Shown: piece by piece, positions 1 to 7,400 of the stretch | Position numbering within the stretch: position 1 is the first letter of the stretch | Layout of the letters: each line of letters begins with the position of its first letter | Source of the DNA: Synechococcales cyanobacterium PMM_0085 | GTDB lineage: Bacteria > Cyanobacteriota > Cyanobacteriia > Elainellales > Elainellaceae | Assembly (NCBI GenBank): GCA_949127705.1 | Contig: CASBQJ010000496.1 | Location: 1 to 9,030 of the forward strand | Length of the DNA stretch: 9,030 nt | Reading direction: 5' to 3' | The notes under the pieces: model-generated | The model's input: only the letters and a program-made list of their open reading frames with translations | Databases searched by the model: none | Told to the model about the DNA's origin: nothing | Translations under genes and position numbers: made by a program

Positions 1-118
1 GTCTTAGCTCTGGTTTAGATAATTGCAGCAGTGCGTTGAACAGTTGATTTTGCGTATACAAAACGTGTCAAAAAACTGTCAGGTACTTTTTTGCAACAAA
101 CTGCTCACCCAAATCGCA

Positions 119-226
119 CTAGTAGTCTGAGGCGTAAATCTGCCTACCATTCGTAGTGCAGGCTTCCAGCCTGCGCGGGCAAGATGCCCGCCCTACAGTA
201 GCTAAACTTGCGCCGTCTTCTACTAG
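119..226. repeat. Palindromic REP/MITE-like intergenic element
   Basis: Two adjacent perfect hairpins form the core: GCAGGCT-TCC-AGCCTGC (158-174) and GCGGGCA-AGA-TGCCCGC (175-191), each with a 7-bp stem and 3-nt loop. They are enclosed by GTAG (153-156) and CTAC (193-196), so a single strand could fold into a cloverleaf-like junction. Further out, CTAGTAG (119-125) pairs with CTACTAG (220-226), and GGCG (131-134) with CGCC (211-214), giving an imperfect terminal inverted repeat about 108 bases apart. There is no coding capacity. Hairpin pairs of this kind, with GGCTTCCAGCC and GGGCAAGATGCCC cores, are as far as I recall dispersed in many cyanobacterial genomes. The outer boundary is inferred; the two hairpins are certain. 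Confidence 0.7.
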
Positions 227-528
227 GTGATGGTTTCGTGCAGTCTGCTCTGTCCGGATGTAACCCTAGGGATTCGTTAAGCTAGCTGTAAAAGTGACCT
301 AGAGGTCGAATCCGCCGTTAGCGTTTGAGCGTATATTGCTGAGGCAAGGTGCCTTCTGCGGTTAAATCTAGAACTGCCCTGAACGGTAGGATACCCAGTG
401 GAATAAGAATGTTGCTCTTTTAGTCGATCGCCATTCCTCGTATTCTGCCTGCAATTATCTCTGGCTATGGTTTTTTGAAAGGTTTTAACCCTTTGAACTA
501 TAGATCGCAGTCTATGGTTCGAGAAACG

Positions 529-556
529 TTGTCCATTGTCTGAGATCCTGTATAAC
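529..556 (+). promoter_or_regulatory. Predicted sigma-70-type promoter of the glycosyltransferase gene
   Basis: The -35 candidate TTGTCC (529-534) and the -10 candidate TATAAC (551-556, five of six consensus bases) are separated by 16 bp. Transcription would begin near 563, leaving an untranslated leader of about 115 bases before the ATG at 679. A start there would lie only about 14 bases from the in-frame TTG at 577, which argues against that codon being the translation start. This rests on consensus matching only. Confidence 0.4.
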
Positions 557-663
557 GGGACATAGCAAACTGTAGATTGATCGGGTCGGAGCGGTCTCTA
601 TCGATCCAAGTTGATGTAGAACCAGATTTACCGAGCCAGAGTTACAGTTACTGCGTTATGGAT

Positions 664-671
664 AGGTGGAG
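664..671 (+). promoter_or_regulatory. Ribosome binding site that decides the glycosyltransferase start
   Basis: AGGTGGAG lies 7 bases before the ATG at 679 and is a good anti-16S match at the right distance. The in-frame alternatives, TTG at 577 and ATG at 658, have no comparable purine-rich sequence upstream. The 679 start is therefore preferred over the longest open frame. Confidence 0.7.
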
Positions 672-678
672 CAAAGCA

Positions 679-2955
679 ATGACAACGTCTGAGGTTCGCA
701 GTCGAGACTTGTCGAATACCCCTGCCCCCGTGCCTCACTCTCAGCTGACCACCTTGGTGTTGGTTGGTGTGGTGGCGATCGCCGGATTGATTGTGGGGCT
801 TTGGTTTGCGGGACAAGGTGCGATTAGCAAAATTTTCGCTCAGCTCAACGTGATTCAAGAAAACCCTCCCCTGTGGATAGAAGTGCCGATAGTGGCAGGC
901 CAATACCTGATTGTGCCAACGGTGGCGCTGTTTTTGGTAGTCCTGTTGGTGATGCGCCTATCGCCGCAGCCCCAAGCTTGGTCACGGGTTGTCGTCGTCA
1001 GTATTTTATCGGTTTTGACGATTCGCTATGTATTGTGGCGATCGCTCTCGACCATCAATTTGACTACGCCCCTCAATGGCGTGTTTAGTCTGGGGCTGCT
1101 GATTTTAGAACTACTCATGCTGAGCAGCGCCATTATTCAGCTGTTTTTGATGCTAAAGGTGCGCGATCGCCGCCCCGAAGCCAATGCGCTGGAGCTAGAT
1201 GTGGTGAATGGCACCTATCTGCCGACGGTAGATATCTTCATCCCCACCTACAACGAACCCGCTTTCATCTTGCAGCGCACCATGATTGGCTGCCAAGCGA
1301 TCGACTACCCGCACAAAACTGTCTACCTGCTAGACGACACCCATCGCCCCGAAATCCAGCAGTTGGCCGCTCAACTGGGCTGCAACTACATGACCCGCCC
1401 TGACAATCGCCATGCTAAAGCCGGCAATCTTAACTATGCCTTTCCCCGCACCACGGGCGAATTTCTAGTGGTGTTTGATGCTGACTTTGTCCCTACCCGT
1501 AACTTTCTCACCCGCACAATCGGGTTCTTCCAAGACTCGCAAGTTGCCCTGGTGCAAACTCCTCAAACGTTTTACAACCCAGACCCGATCGCTCGAAATT
1601 TGGGCTTAGAAGACGTCCTGACGCCCGAGGAAGAGGTGTTCTACCGCCAAATCCAGCCGATTCGAGACGGGGCGGGCAGCGTCATTTGTTCGGGCACCTC
1701 TTTTATTATTCGCCGCAGTGCCTTAGAGTCCACGGGCGGGTTTGTCACCGATTCTCTGAGCGAAGATTACTTTACCGGCATTCGGATCTCGGCGCAGGGC
1801 TATCGCATGGTCTACTTAGACGAAAAGCTCAGCGCTGGGTTGGCAGCCGAAAATATGGCAGCCCATGCTCTGCAACGCTTGCGCTGGGCGCGGGGAACCC
1901 TACAAGCATTTTTCATCAACTCTAATCCGCTGACGATCCCTGGACTCAGTCCAATTCAGCGGTTGGCTCACCTAGAAGGGTTGCTGCACTGGTTTACCAG
2001 TATCTCTCGGGTCGGATATTTGCTGATGCCGTTGGCTTATTCTTTTTTAGGAATAATTCCGCTGCGAGCCACGGCCGCAGAGCTAATGTACTTTTTTCTG
2101 CCCTACTATCTCGTCCAGCTAGCCGTGTTCTCGTGGCTCAACTACCGCTCGCGCTCTGCCGTATTGTCCGATATTTATTCTCTAGCGCTATGTTTTCCGC
2201 TGGCGCTCACGGTGGTGCAGGTCATGCTTAATCCATTCGCCAAGGGGTTTAAGGTCACGCCCAAAGGAACGGCTAGCGATCGCTTCTCGTTTAACTGGAG
2301 TCTGGCAGCACCGCTGATTCTGCTGTTTGGCGCTACCGCTGTCAGCCTCTGGGTGAATCTGGGCATGTGCATGATCAAAGGCGCATGGCAGCAGACGGTC
2401 GATCCAGCGATCGCCGCACAGGTCAAGGGGATTGGCTTGGGTTGGCTTTGGAGTTTATACAACCTGCTCATGTTGGGCATTGCCCTGCTGATTTTGCTTG
2501 ACGTACCGCGCCCTAGCCCCTACGAATGGTTTGATCTACGGCGCACCGTCAAACTAACCATAGGAGAGCAAACCTTTTGGGGCGTTACCACGATGCTTTC
2601 AGAAGTGGGAGCCGAAGTAGCGCTGACCCAAGCAGGCTTTCCTAGCCTAGTGCCCGATGCCCCATTATCGGTTCAGCTGCAACTGTTAGAAGACGATTTA
2701 GGGCTAACGGGGCAAGTAACGCGCCAGGGCATTAGCGATGAATTTTCGACCGTGCGCATTCTGTTTGAATCGATTGGCCTTGAACAGCAGCGGCACTTGG
2801 TTGAGATTCTGTTCTGTCGCCCCGGTCAATGGAAAACGCGCCAAACGCCAGGCGAGTTTCAGTCGGTTTGGCTATTGTTTCGAGCCTTGCTCAAACCGCG
2901 CGTGCTGTTTGATCGCAATGCTGACGTCAACCCGGTAGCGGTCACTCAAGGGTAG
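679..2955 (+). CDS. BcsA-like processive GT2 glycosyltransferase (cellulose/beta-glucan synthase type) with PilZ-like tail
   Basis: Predicted inner-membrane enzyme of 758 residues that would polymerise sugars from a UDP-sugar, probably UDP-glucose, and export the chain through its own channel. About four hydrophobic segments (near 22-44, 75-93, 103-121, 133-159) precede the cytosolic GT2 domain (about 183-406). The domain carries the processive signature: DD at 219-220, the HAKAGN stretch at 245-250, DAD at 267-269, ED at 362-363 and QRLRW at 399-403. Several more membrane segments follow, with a BcsA-type gating loop FKVTPKG at 524-530 between them. Residues 610-736 occupy the place of the PilZ domain, but the motifs are eroded: RRTVK (621-625) instead of RxxxR, and MLSEVG (639-644) instead of [D/N]xSxxG. 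The open frame extends upstream to a TTG at 577, but ATG 679 has the only good ribosome binding site. No bcsB, HlyD-like or endoglucanase partner is adjacent. The family is certain; the exact polymer is inferred. Confidence 0.9.
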   Translation: MTTSEVRSRDLSNTPAPVPHSQLTTLVLVGVVAIAGLIVGLWFAGQGAISKIFAQLNVIQENPPLWIEVPIVAGQYLIVPTVALFLVVLLVMRLSPQPQAWSRVVVVSILSVLTIRYVLWRSLSTINLTTPLNGVFSLGLLILELLMLSSAIIQLFLMLKVRDRRPEANALELDVVNGTYLPTVDIFIPTYNEPAFILQRTMIGCQAIDYPHKTVYLLDDTHRPEIQQLAAQLGCNYMTRPDNRHAKAGNLNYAFPRTTGEFLVVFDADFVPTRNFLTRTIGFFQDSQVALVQTPQTFYNPDPIARNLGLEDVLTPEEEVFYRQIQPIRDGAGSVICSGTSFIIRRSALESTGGFVTDSLSEDYFTGIRISAQGYRMVYLDEKLSAGLAAENMAAHALQRLRWARGTLQAFFINSNPLTIPGLSPIQRLAHLEGLLHWFTSISRVGYLLMPLAYSFLGIIPLRATAAELMYFFLPYYLVQLAVFSWLNYRSRSAVLSDIYSLALCFPLALTVVQVMLNPFAKGFKVTPKGTASDRFSFNWSLAAPLILLFGATAVSLWVNLGMCMIKGAWQQTVDPAIAAQVKGIGLGWLWSLYNLLMLGIALLILLDVPRPSPYEWFDLRRTVKLTIGEQTFWGVTTMLSEVGAEVALTQAGFPSLVPDAPLSVQLQLLEDDLGLTGQVTRQGISDEFSTVRILFESIGLEQQRHLVEILFCRPGQWKTRQTPGEFQSVWLLFRALLKPRVLFDRNADVNPVAVTQG

Positions 2956-3062
2956 ATCGGGCTTTACAAACCGCATCACACACCCCCTCAAAATCGCCAT
3001 AACATAGAACAAGAGAACTATTACCCAGCTCACGCCACTCGTTCATCCAACCCTATCGTGCC

Positions 3063-3638
3063 ATGAGTTTTTTTCAACGAGTCCAGAATGTATTTGGGTT
3101 GGGCGACCCGTTTGATGAGGCCGATTATGAGGATGCTGCCTATGCCGCCTCAGACGATGCCTCGGGGTCGCCACAGGGGTATCTGGGGGTGCCGGGTGAT
3201 GGCGATCGATCGCCCATTCCAGGAAATACTCACCCGGCTCAGGCTGTGGGCGGGGCCAACAAGGTGGTTGGGATGCCACGACTAGCCAGCAGCCAGCCAG
3301 AAGTCGTGTTAATGGAACCGCACTCGTTTGAAGAGATGCCGCAGGCCGTTCGAGCGTTGTGCGATCGCAAATCGGTTATTTTAAACCTGGGCTTGATGGA
3401 GCCAGAACAAGCGCAGCGGGCCGCCGACTATGTGGCCGGGGGGGCTTATGCCCTTGATGGCCACCAAGAACGGTTAGGCGATCAGATCTTTTTGTTTACC
3501 CCCAGCTCTGTCCAAATTAGCAACTATTCGCCTGTAGAGTATGCCAGCCCGGTGCCTTCCCACTTAAGCTATGCCCCTGCGCCCGTGGCTCCCTCCCCAT
3601 CTCTCACGACTCCCTGGTCTCCCAACCAAGCCTTCTAA
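3063..3638 (+). CDS. sepF: Cell division protein SepF
   Basis: SepF (YlmF; called Cdv2 in cyanobacteria) anchors and bundles FtsZ filaments at the division site. The 191-residue product has the expected parts. An amphipathic N-terminal helix (residues 1-12, starting MSFFQRV) would insert in the membrane. A low-complexity acidic, Gly/Pro-rich linker covers about 15-75. The conserved SepF core is at about 78-152, with the GG at 126-127 and the IFLFTP strand at 142-147. A Pro/Ser-rich tail (about 155-191) is longer than in Bacillus SepF. No Shine-Dalgarno sequence precedes the ATG, and no alternative in-frame start lies just upstream. The gene begins 107 bases after the glycosyltransferase, with no terminator seen between, so read-through is possible. 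Its TAA stop overlaps the stop of the convergent plsY. The yggS and proC genes that often flank cyanobacterial sepF are absent. Confidence 0.93.
   Translation: MSFFQRVQNVFGLGDPFDEADYEDAAYAASDDASGSPQGYLGVPGDGDRSPIPGNTHPAQAVGGANKVVGMPRLASSQPEVVLMEPHSFEEMPQAVRALCDRKSVILNLGLMEPEQAQRAADYVAGGAYALDGHQERLGDQIFLFTPSSVQISNYSPVEYASPVPSHLSYAPAPVAPSPSLTTPWSPNQAF
3201..3214. repeat. Expanded HIP1 palindrome inside sepF
   Basis: GGCGATCGATCGCC is a 14-bp perfect palindrome that looks like a HIP1 site with one extra GATC unit. It falls in the variable linker of SepF and encodes part of GDGDRSP. The insertion reading is inference. Confidence 0.6.
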
Positions 3639-4321
3639 GGCTGGTCCTTATGACTCTGATCTGTGCGGCTCTGCACCTTCCCCACTTGTGGTTCAGCTCC
3701 GGCCAAAAGGCGTTGAATGTTGGCGCGATGAGTGATTAGAACATAAGCGCCGCCGGCGATCGCCAGCAGCAGATAAGGCAGGGGCTGTTGGAACAGCAGC
3801 ATCAGCAGGGGCGCGGCGATCGCCGTCAAAATTGACCCCAGCGACACAATCCGCGTTAGCAATAAGACCAAAATAAATACGGTAGCGGCTCCCAATCCCA
3901 CCTGCCACGCCAGCGCAAACAGCACGCCTAAGCCAGTGGCAGCAGATTTTCCGCCCTGGAAACCGATCCAAATTGATTTGCTGTGAGCAAAAATTGCCAG
4001 TAGTCCGGCTACCGTCACCACCCACGCTACCCAGAGATTTTGGGCAACGGTGGGAGGGATACTGGTGGCCAAACTGGGCAGGCTATAAATCCAGCGCGTG
4101 AGGGCGATCGCCGCGACCCCCTTGAAGACATCGACCAGCAAGACGACAATGGCTGGGCCACGTCCCAAGATTCGCAGTACGTTTGTAGCTCCGGTCGATT
4201 TGGAACCATATTGTCGAATGTCGATGCCCTGCAACAGCTGCCCTGCCCAATAGCCCGTGGGAATTGAACCCAATAGGTAGGCTGCGATCGCCACTAGTGC
4301 CAATACAACCCAAACGTTCAT
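3635..4321 (-). CDS. plsY: Acyl-phosphate:glycerol-3-phosphate acyltransferase PlsY
   Basis: PlsY transfers an acyl group from acyl-phosphate (made by PlsX) to the sn-1 position of glycerol-3-phosphate, the first committed step of phosphatidic acid and glycerolipid synthesis, in the inner membrane. The 228 residues are close to the usual family length and very hydrophobic. The signature segments occur in order: GSIPTGYW (18-25), YGSKSTGATNVLR (38-50), DVFKG (64-68), the HSKSIW...GFQGGKSAATGLG stretch (113-132), SLGSIL (160-165) and THRANI (187-192). The ATG is preceded on its strand by a weak AGGT about 12 bases away. The hydrophilic tail after 195 is short and ends in a charged stretch. The gene stands alone: it converges on sepF with overlapping stops, and apcE upstream on the same strand is closed off by a terminator. 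I see no clear promoter in the 70 bases upstream. Confidence 0.95.
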   Translation of the reverse strand: MNVWVVLALVAIAAYLLGSIPTGYWAGQLLQGIDIRQYGSKSTGATNVLRILGRGPAIVVLLVDVFKGVAAIALTRWIYSLPSLATSIPPTVAQNLWVAWVVTVAGLLAIFAHSKSIWIGFQGGKSAATGLGVLFALAWQVGLGAATVFILVLLLTRIVSLGSILTAIAAPLLMLLFQQPLPYLLLAIAGGAYVLITHRANIQRLLAGAEPQVGKVQSRTDQSHKDQP

Positions 4322-4392
4322 GTCAACCCATTACCTAACGCACAGCATCTCTTGAGTTTCGCACGGATTTAAGCCTTACCTCCCCCAAAAAA

Positions 4393-4419
4393 AGTCCCCG
4401 ATCAATAGGATCGGGGACT
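4393..4419 (-). terminator. Rho-independent terminator of apcE
   Basis: AGTCCCCGATC (4393-4403) and GATCGGGGACT (4409-4419) form a perfect 11-bp GC-rich stem with a 5-nt loop. On the minus strand the stem runs straight into seven Ts (the A-run at 4387-4393). It lies about 65 bases after the apcE stop and before plsY on the same strand, so it should separate the two transcripts. Confidence 0.9.
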
Positions 4420-4442
4420 ACCCTAAAAGTCCGACATTGTTT

Positions 4443-4472
4443 CCACTTGATCTGCTCAAGCAGATCAAGTGG
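4443..4472 (-). terminator. Second strong hairpin directly after apcE (no T-tract)
   Basis: CCACTTGATCTGCT (4443-4456) and AGCAGATCAAGTGG (4459-4472) are perfectly complementary over 14 bp with only CA between; in RNA this is about 13 bp closing a UCAA tetraloop. It starts 10 bases after the apcE stop. No T-run follows on either strand, so it is more likely a 3' stabilising or processing stem than a terminator by itself. Role inferred. Confidence 0.6.
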
Positions 4473-4482
4473 TGATTGAGAC

Positions 4483-7400
4483 TTAGGACTCAGAACTTAG
4501 AGATGGAAAGCGTTTGTAGGGCACCACAGCTTCACCAAAGTAGCGAGCATACTCCGGGCTATCCACCAGCGCGGCTACAGCGGCGCTAAGGCCACTGTCG
4601 GCCAACAATTGGTCGTACTGACGAATTTCTGCTTGCGTAGCGGGCGCACGACCCAGCAAGTTGCGGAACAGGAATTCAATCACTTTCGGGTGGGGATACG
4701 GTGCATAGAACCGCTGAACATATAGCTCTGAGCTAGCAAGGGTTTTGACGAACTCGCGGACTGAGATTTCGCCAGTTTGTAGCTGGCGCTCTAGGTCACT
4801 GCGGCGGAACTCACTAGGAATCTCACCGTTGAGCACCCCCATCACCTGCACATAGATCGCGTTGATGACTGACGCTGTTTCAGCCAAGCTGATTTCAGAG
4901 TTCATCCGAAAGATCCGAGCTGGTTTCCGTCGAGCTGGACTAACCGCTGCTGCAACCGATTCACCGTCACTGTCTGGCAAGAACGACCGACCCGCCGCAA
5001 CAACTTTAGTCTTCGCTGCATTGAGCTGACTAGATACGGTGGCCAAGTCGGCGATCGCCACACTGGTCAACGGCATCGTGCTCGGATCCATCTTCGGCTT
5101 CAGCGTATCAAAGCTCGGCACCACCAGGTCTTTGTTTTGCTTGGTGAGTGTGTTGTAGAGCTTCTGGCTGTTGGGGTAGTTGGCAGCTGGCAGGGTCAAA
5201 TAGCGGTTATAGGGCACCGTATCTTCGCCAAAGGCTTGCCCATACTCAGCGCTACCCAGCATGGAACTGATAAAGCCCTTCAACCCCTGGGTGGCCAGCA
5301 GCTGGTTGTACTTGCGGATTTCGGCTTGGTCTAAGGGGGCGCGACCCAAGAAGTGCTTGGTGCCTAGCTCAATCACTTTCGTGTTGGGATACGGCGTGTA
5401 GAACTCCTTGATGTACAGGCTAGAGGTGCCCAACGCTTCAATAAACTCTTTCAAGTTAATCTCACCGTTGCCCAGCTTACTTTCTAGGCCAGAGAACTCG
5501 TTCTGAACAATGTATGGCGCGATATCGCGCTCAAATACCTGCCGATACGCAGCGCCAATCAAAACCTTGAGTTGAGGTTTATCGAACGTGCCTGTGAGTT
5601 TGAAGACCTTGGTCTGCTCTCGCTTTTTGCTAACCCCTTGCTCAGAGCGGAACTGAATGTCGGGCTGTGAGCGAGTATCCGTCACAGCTCCTAGGGTGAT
5701 AAAACGAGGTGTTTGCTCAACGCTAGGCTTCATGCCCTTATCGGTGATGCTGCCGACGCGATTGGTGCGCAACGACAGCCCGCCGGGAGTCAAGTAGCGC
5801 TCATAAGGGATGGTGTCTTCGTTAAATACTTCGCTGTATTCTGGGCTGTCGAGGATGGCGTCTACCACCGCATAGAAACCCTTTTTCGCCGCTAGGTCGA
5901 AGTATTGGTTGATCTCTTGACGCCCGTAGGTAGGACGACCGAGGAGGCGACGGTGAATGTATTCAATTGCCTTGGTGACGTAGAGCGGCGTCCAATATAA
6001 GCTGCGGAATAAGTCTGACTTGGCCAAAATACGGACGAACTCGCGTACGGTAATGTCACCGTTTTCTAGCTTAATCTCCGCCACCTTTTGACGTTGACCT
6101 TCGTAGACCTCGCGCCCAATCACTTGCAGGTAGATCACCCGAATCAAAGCTTGGGTGGAGCTTTCCGAATACTTAACGCTGATGCCTTTGGAGTTGCCGC
6201 CTTTTTTGGCAAAGCTGCGGGTAAAGCTGGGCTGTTGATCCAGCTTAAATACCTTAGGACCCAAAGAACCCGGGGCAACGCCGCGAGCCGCTGGGTTGCT
6301 GAGCTGGTTGTTGATCCCAGGTCCCCGATTGATCAAGATCCGGCGAGTATCTTTACCGAACGGTGCAGGGCTGGCGCTGGGATTGCGGGTGGCCTTGGGG
6401 AAAATAGCTCCGAACTGGATTTCGAGCGGGTCGTTACCAGACCCATACACATGCTGGTCGGGTAGCGGCTGATTGTATTTAGCGAAGGTGGTTAAGAACT
6501 GTGGAATCTTACGGAAGGGCGCACTGTATTTAAACAGATCTTGCTGGGGTCCCCAGTTGCGACACTCTTGAGCTTCTTGCCCCAAACCGCGCAGGTAAGG
6601 AACGGTTTCTTCCCCAAAATAGTCGGCATACTCCCTGGAATCGACCAACGCATCGACTAGAGCAGACAAACCACCTTGAGACACGATGGAGAAGTATTTC
6701 TGAACTTCTTCGCGCGAGGAGGGACCTCGACCTAAGATATGGCGGAATGCCAGTTCTAAGGCGCGACTGTTGATGTAGGGCTGGAAAAAGTTTTTGCGAT
6801 AGAGCGGTGACTTAGCCAGACGACGAATAAACTCCTTCATGGAGATCTCGTTGTTTTTCACCTTCGACTCTAGGTCGGAAATGCTGAGCGAGTAAGCCCG
6901 AGTAATGTCGCGCTCAAATACCTGGCGATAGGCGGCTTTGATTACGTCTATCTTCTCCCCAGACGACAAACCTGGCTTCATCGCATACTTAGGGCGGCGT
7001 TCGGAGGCGTTGAAGTAAATTTGGGGCAGCTGTAAACCCTGTAAATCTCCTGAGGAGCGCTGGCGCACCTTGGCAGAAGGCGTAGCCGACACAAATTCAT
7101 TAATCAGCACCTCAAAGTACTGAGTGATGATTAGCGCGGCATCGGCATCATTGCGAAAAAGCGTGAGTGCGCCGATGCGCATTTCCTGAAGAGCCACGAT
7201 AGTCGCATCTCCTGAACAGGCGTTTTCAATGATTTCTCGCAAGCCTCGGACGTTCACAGAAATGATATTGGGGTCGCCTGCCACAATGGCGTAGGTCACA
7301 TAGCGCAGAAACCAGCTCAAATCCCGCAGGGACTTTTGCATGTTGCTCGGCCCATAGCGCGCCACGTTAATGGGACGAAAACCCGGCGGGGTTGGTCCGC

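Larger units (their letters stand above)
1..576. other. Gene-poor region upstream of the glycosyltransferase
   Basis: No reading frame here looks like a protein. Both strands are interrupted often, and the few open stretches lack a ribosome binding site or recognisable residues. It holds the palindromic element at about 119-226 and the promoter near 529-556, described separately. Smaller dyads are also visible: GGATTCG (270-276) with CGAATCC (307-313), GACCT/AGGTC (296-307), AGGCA/TGCCT (342-354), and ATAGA/TCTAT around 500-514. None is followed by a T-run, so I do not call terminators. A gene entering from the left edge cannot be excluded, but nothing supports one. Confidence 0.6.

Noticed and set aside
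1..61. A minus-strand open stretch from a TTG at 61 running off the left edge, with a weak -35/-10-like pair upstream.
   Set aside because: It has only about 20 codons, no ribosome binding site and no recognisable residues. A gene starting here cannot be supported from this window.
296..316. A tRNA T-arm look-alike (AGGTCGAATCC) downstream of a small dyad.
   Set aside because: The T-loop is one base short and there are no matching acceptor, D or anticodon arms. Chance similarity.
6088..6465. A 125-codon plus-strand open frame inside apcE.
   Set aside because: It is antisense to a well-conserved part of apcE, and its sequence is explained as the shadow of the linker region.
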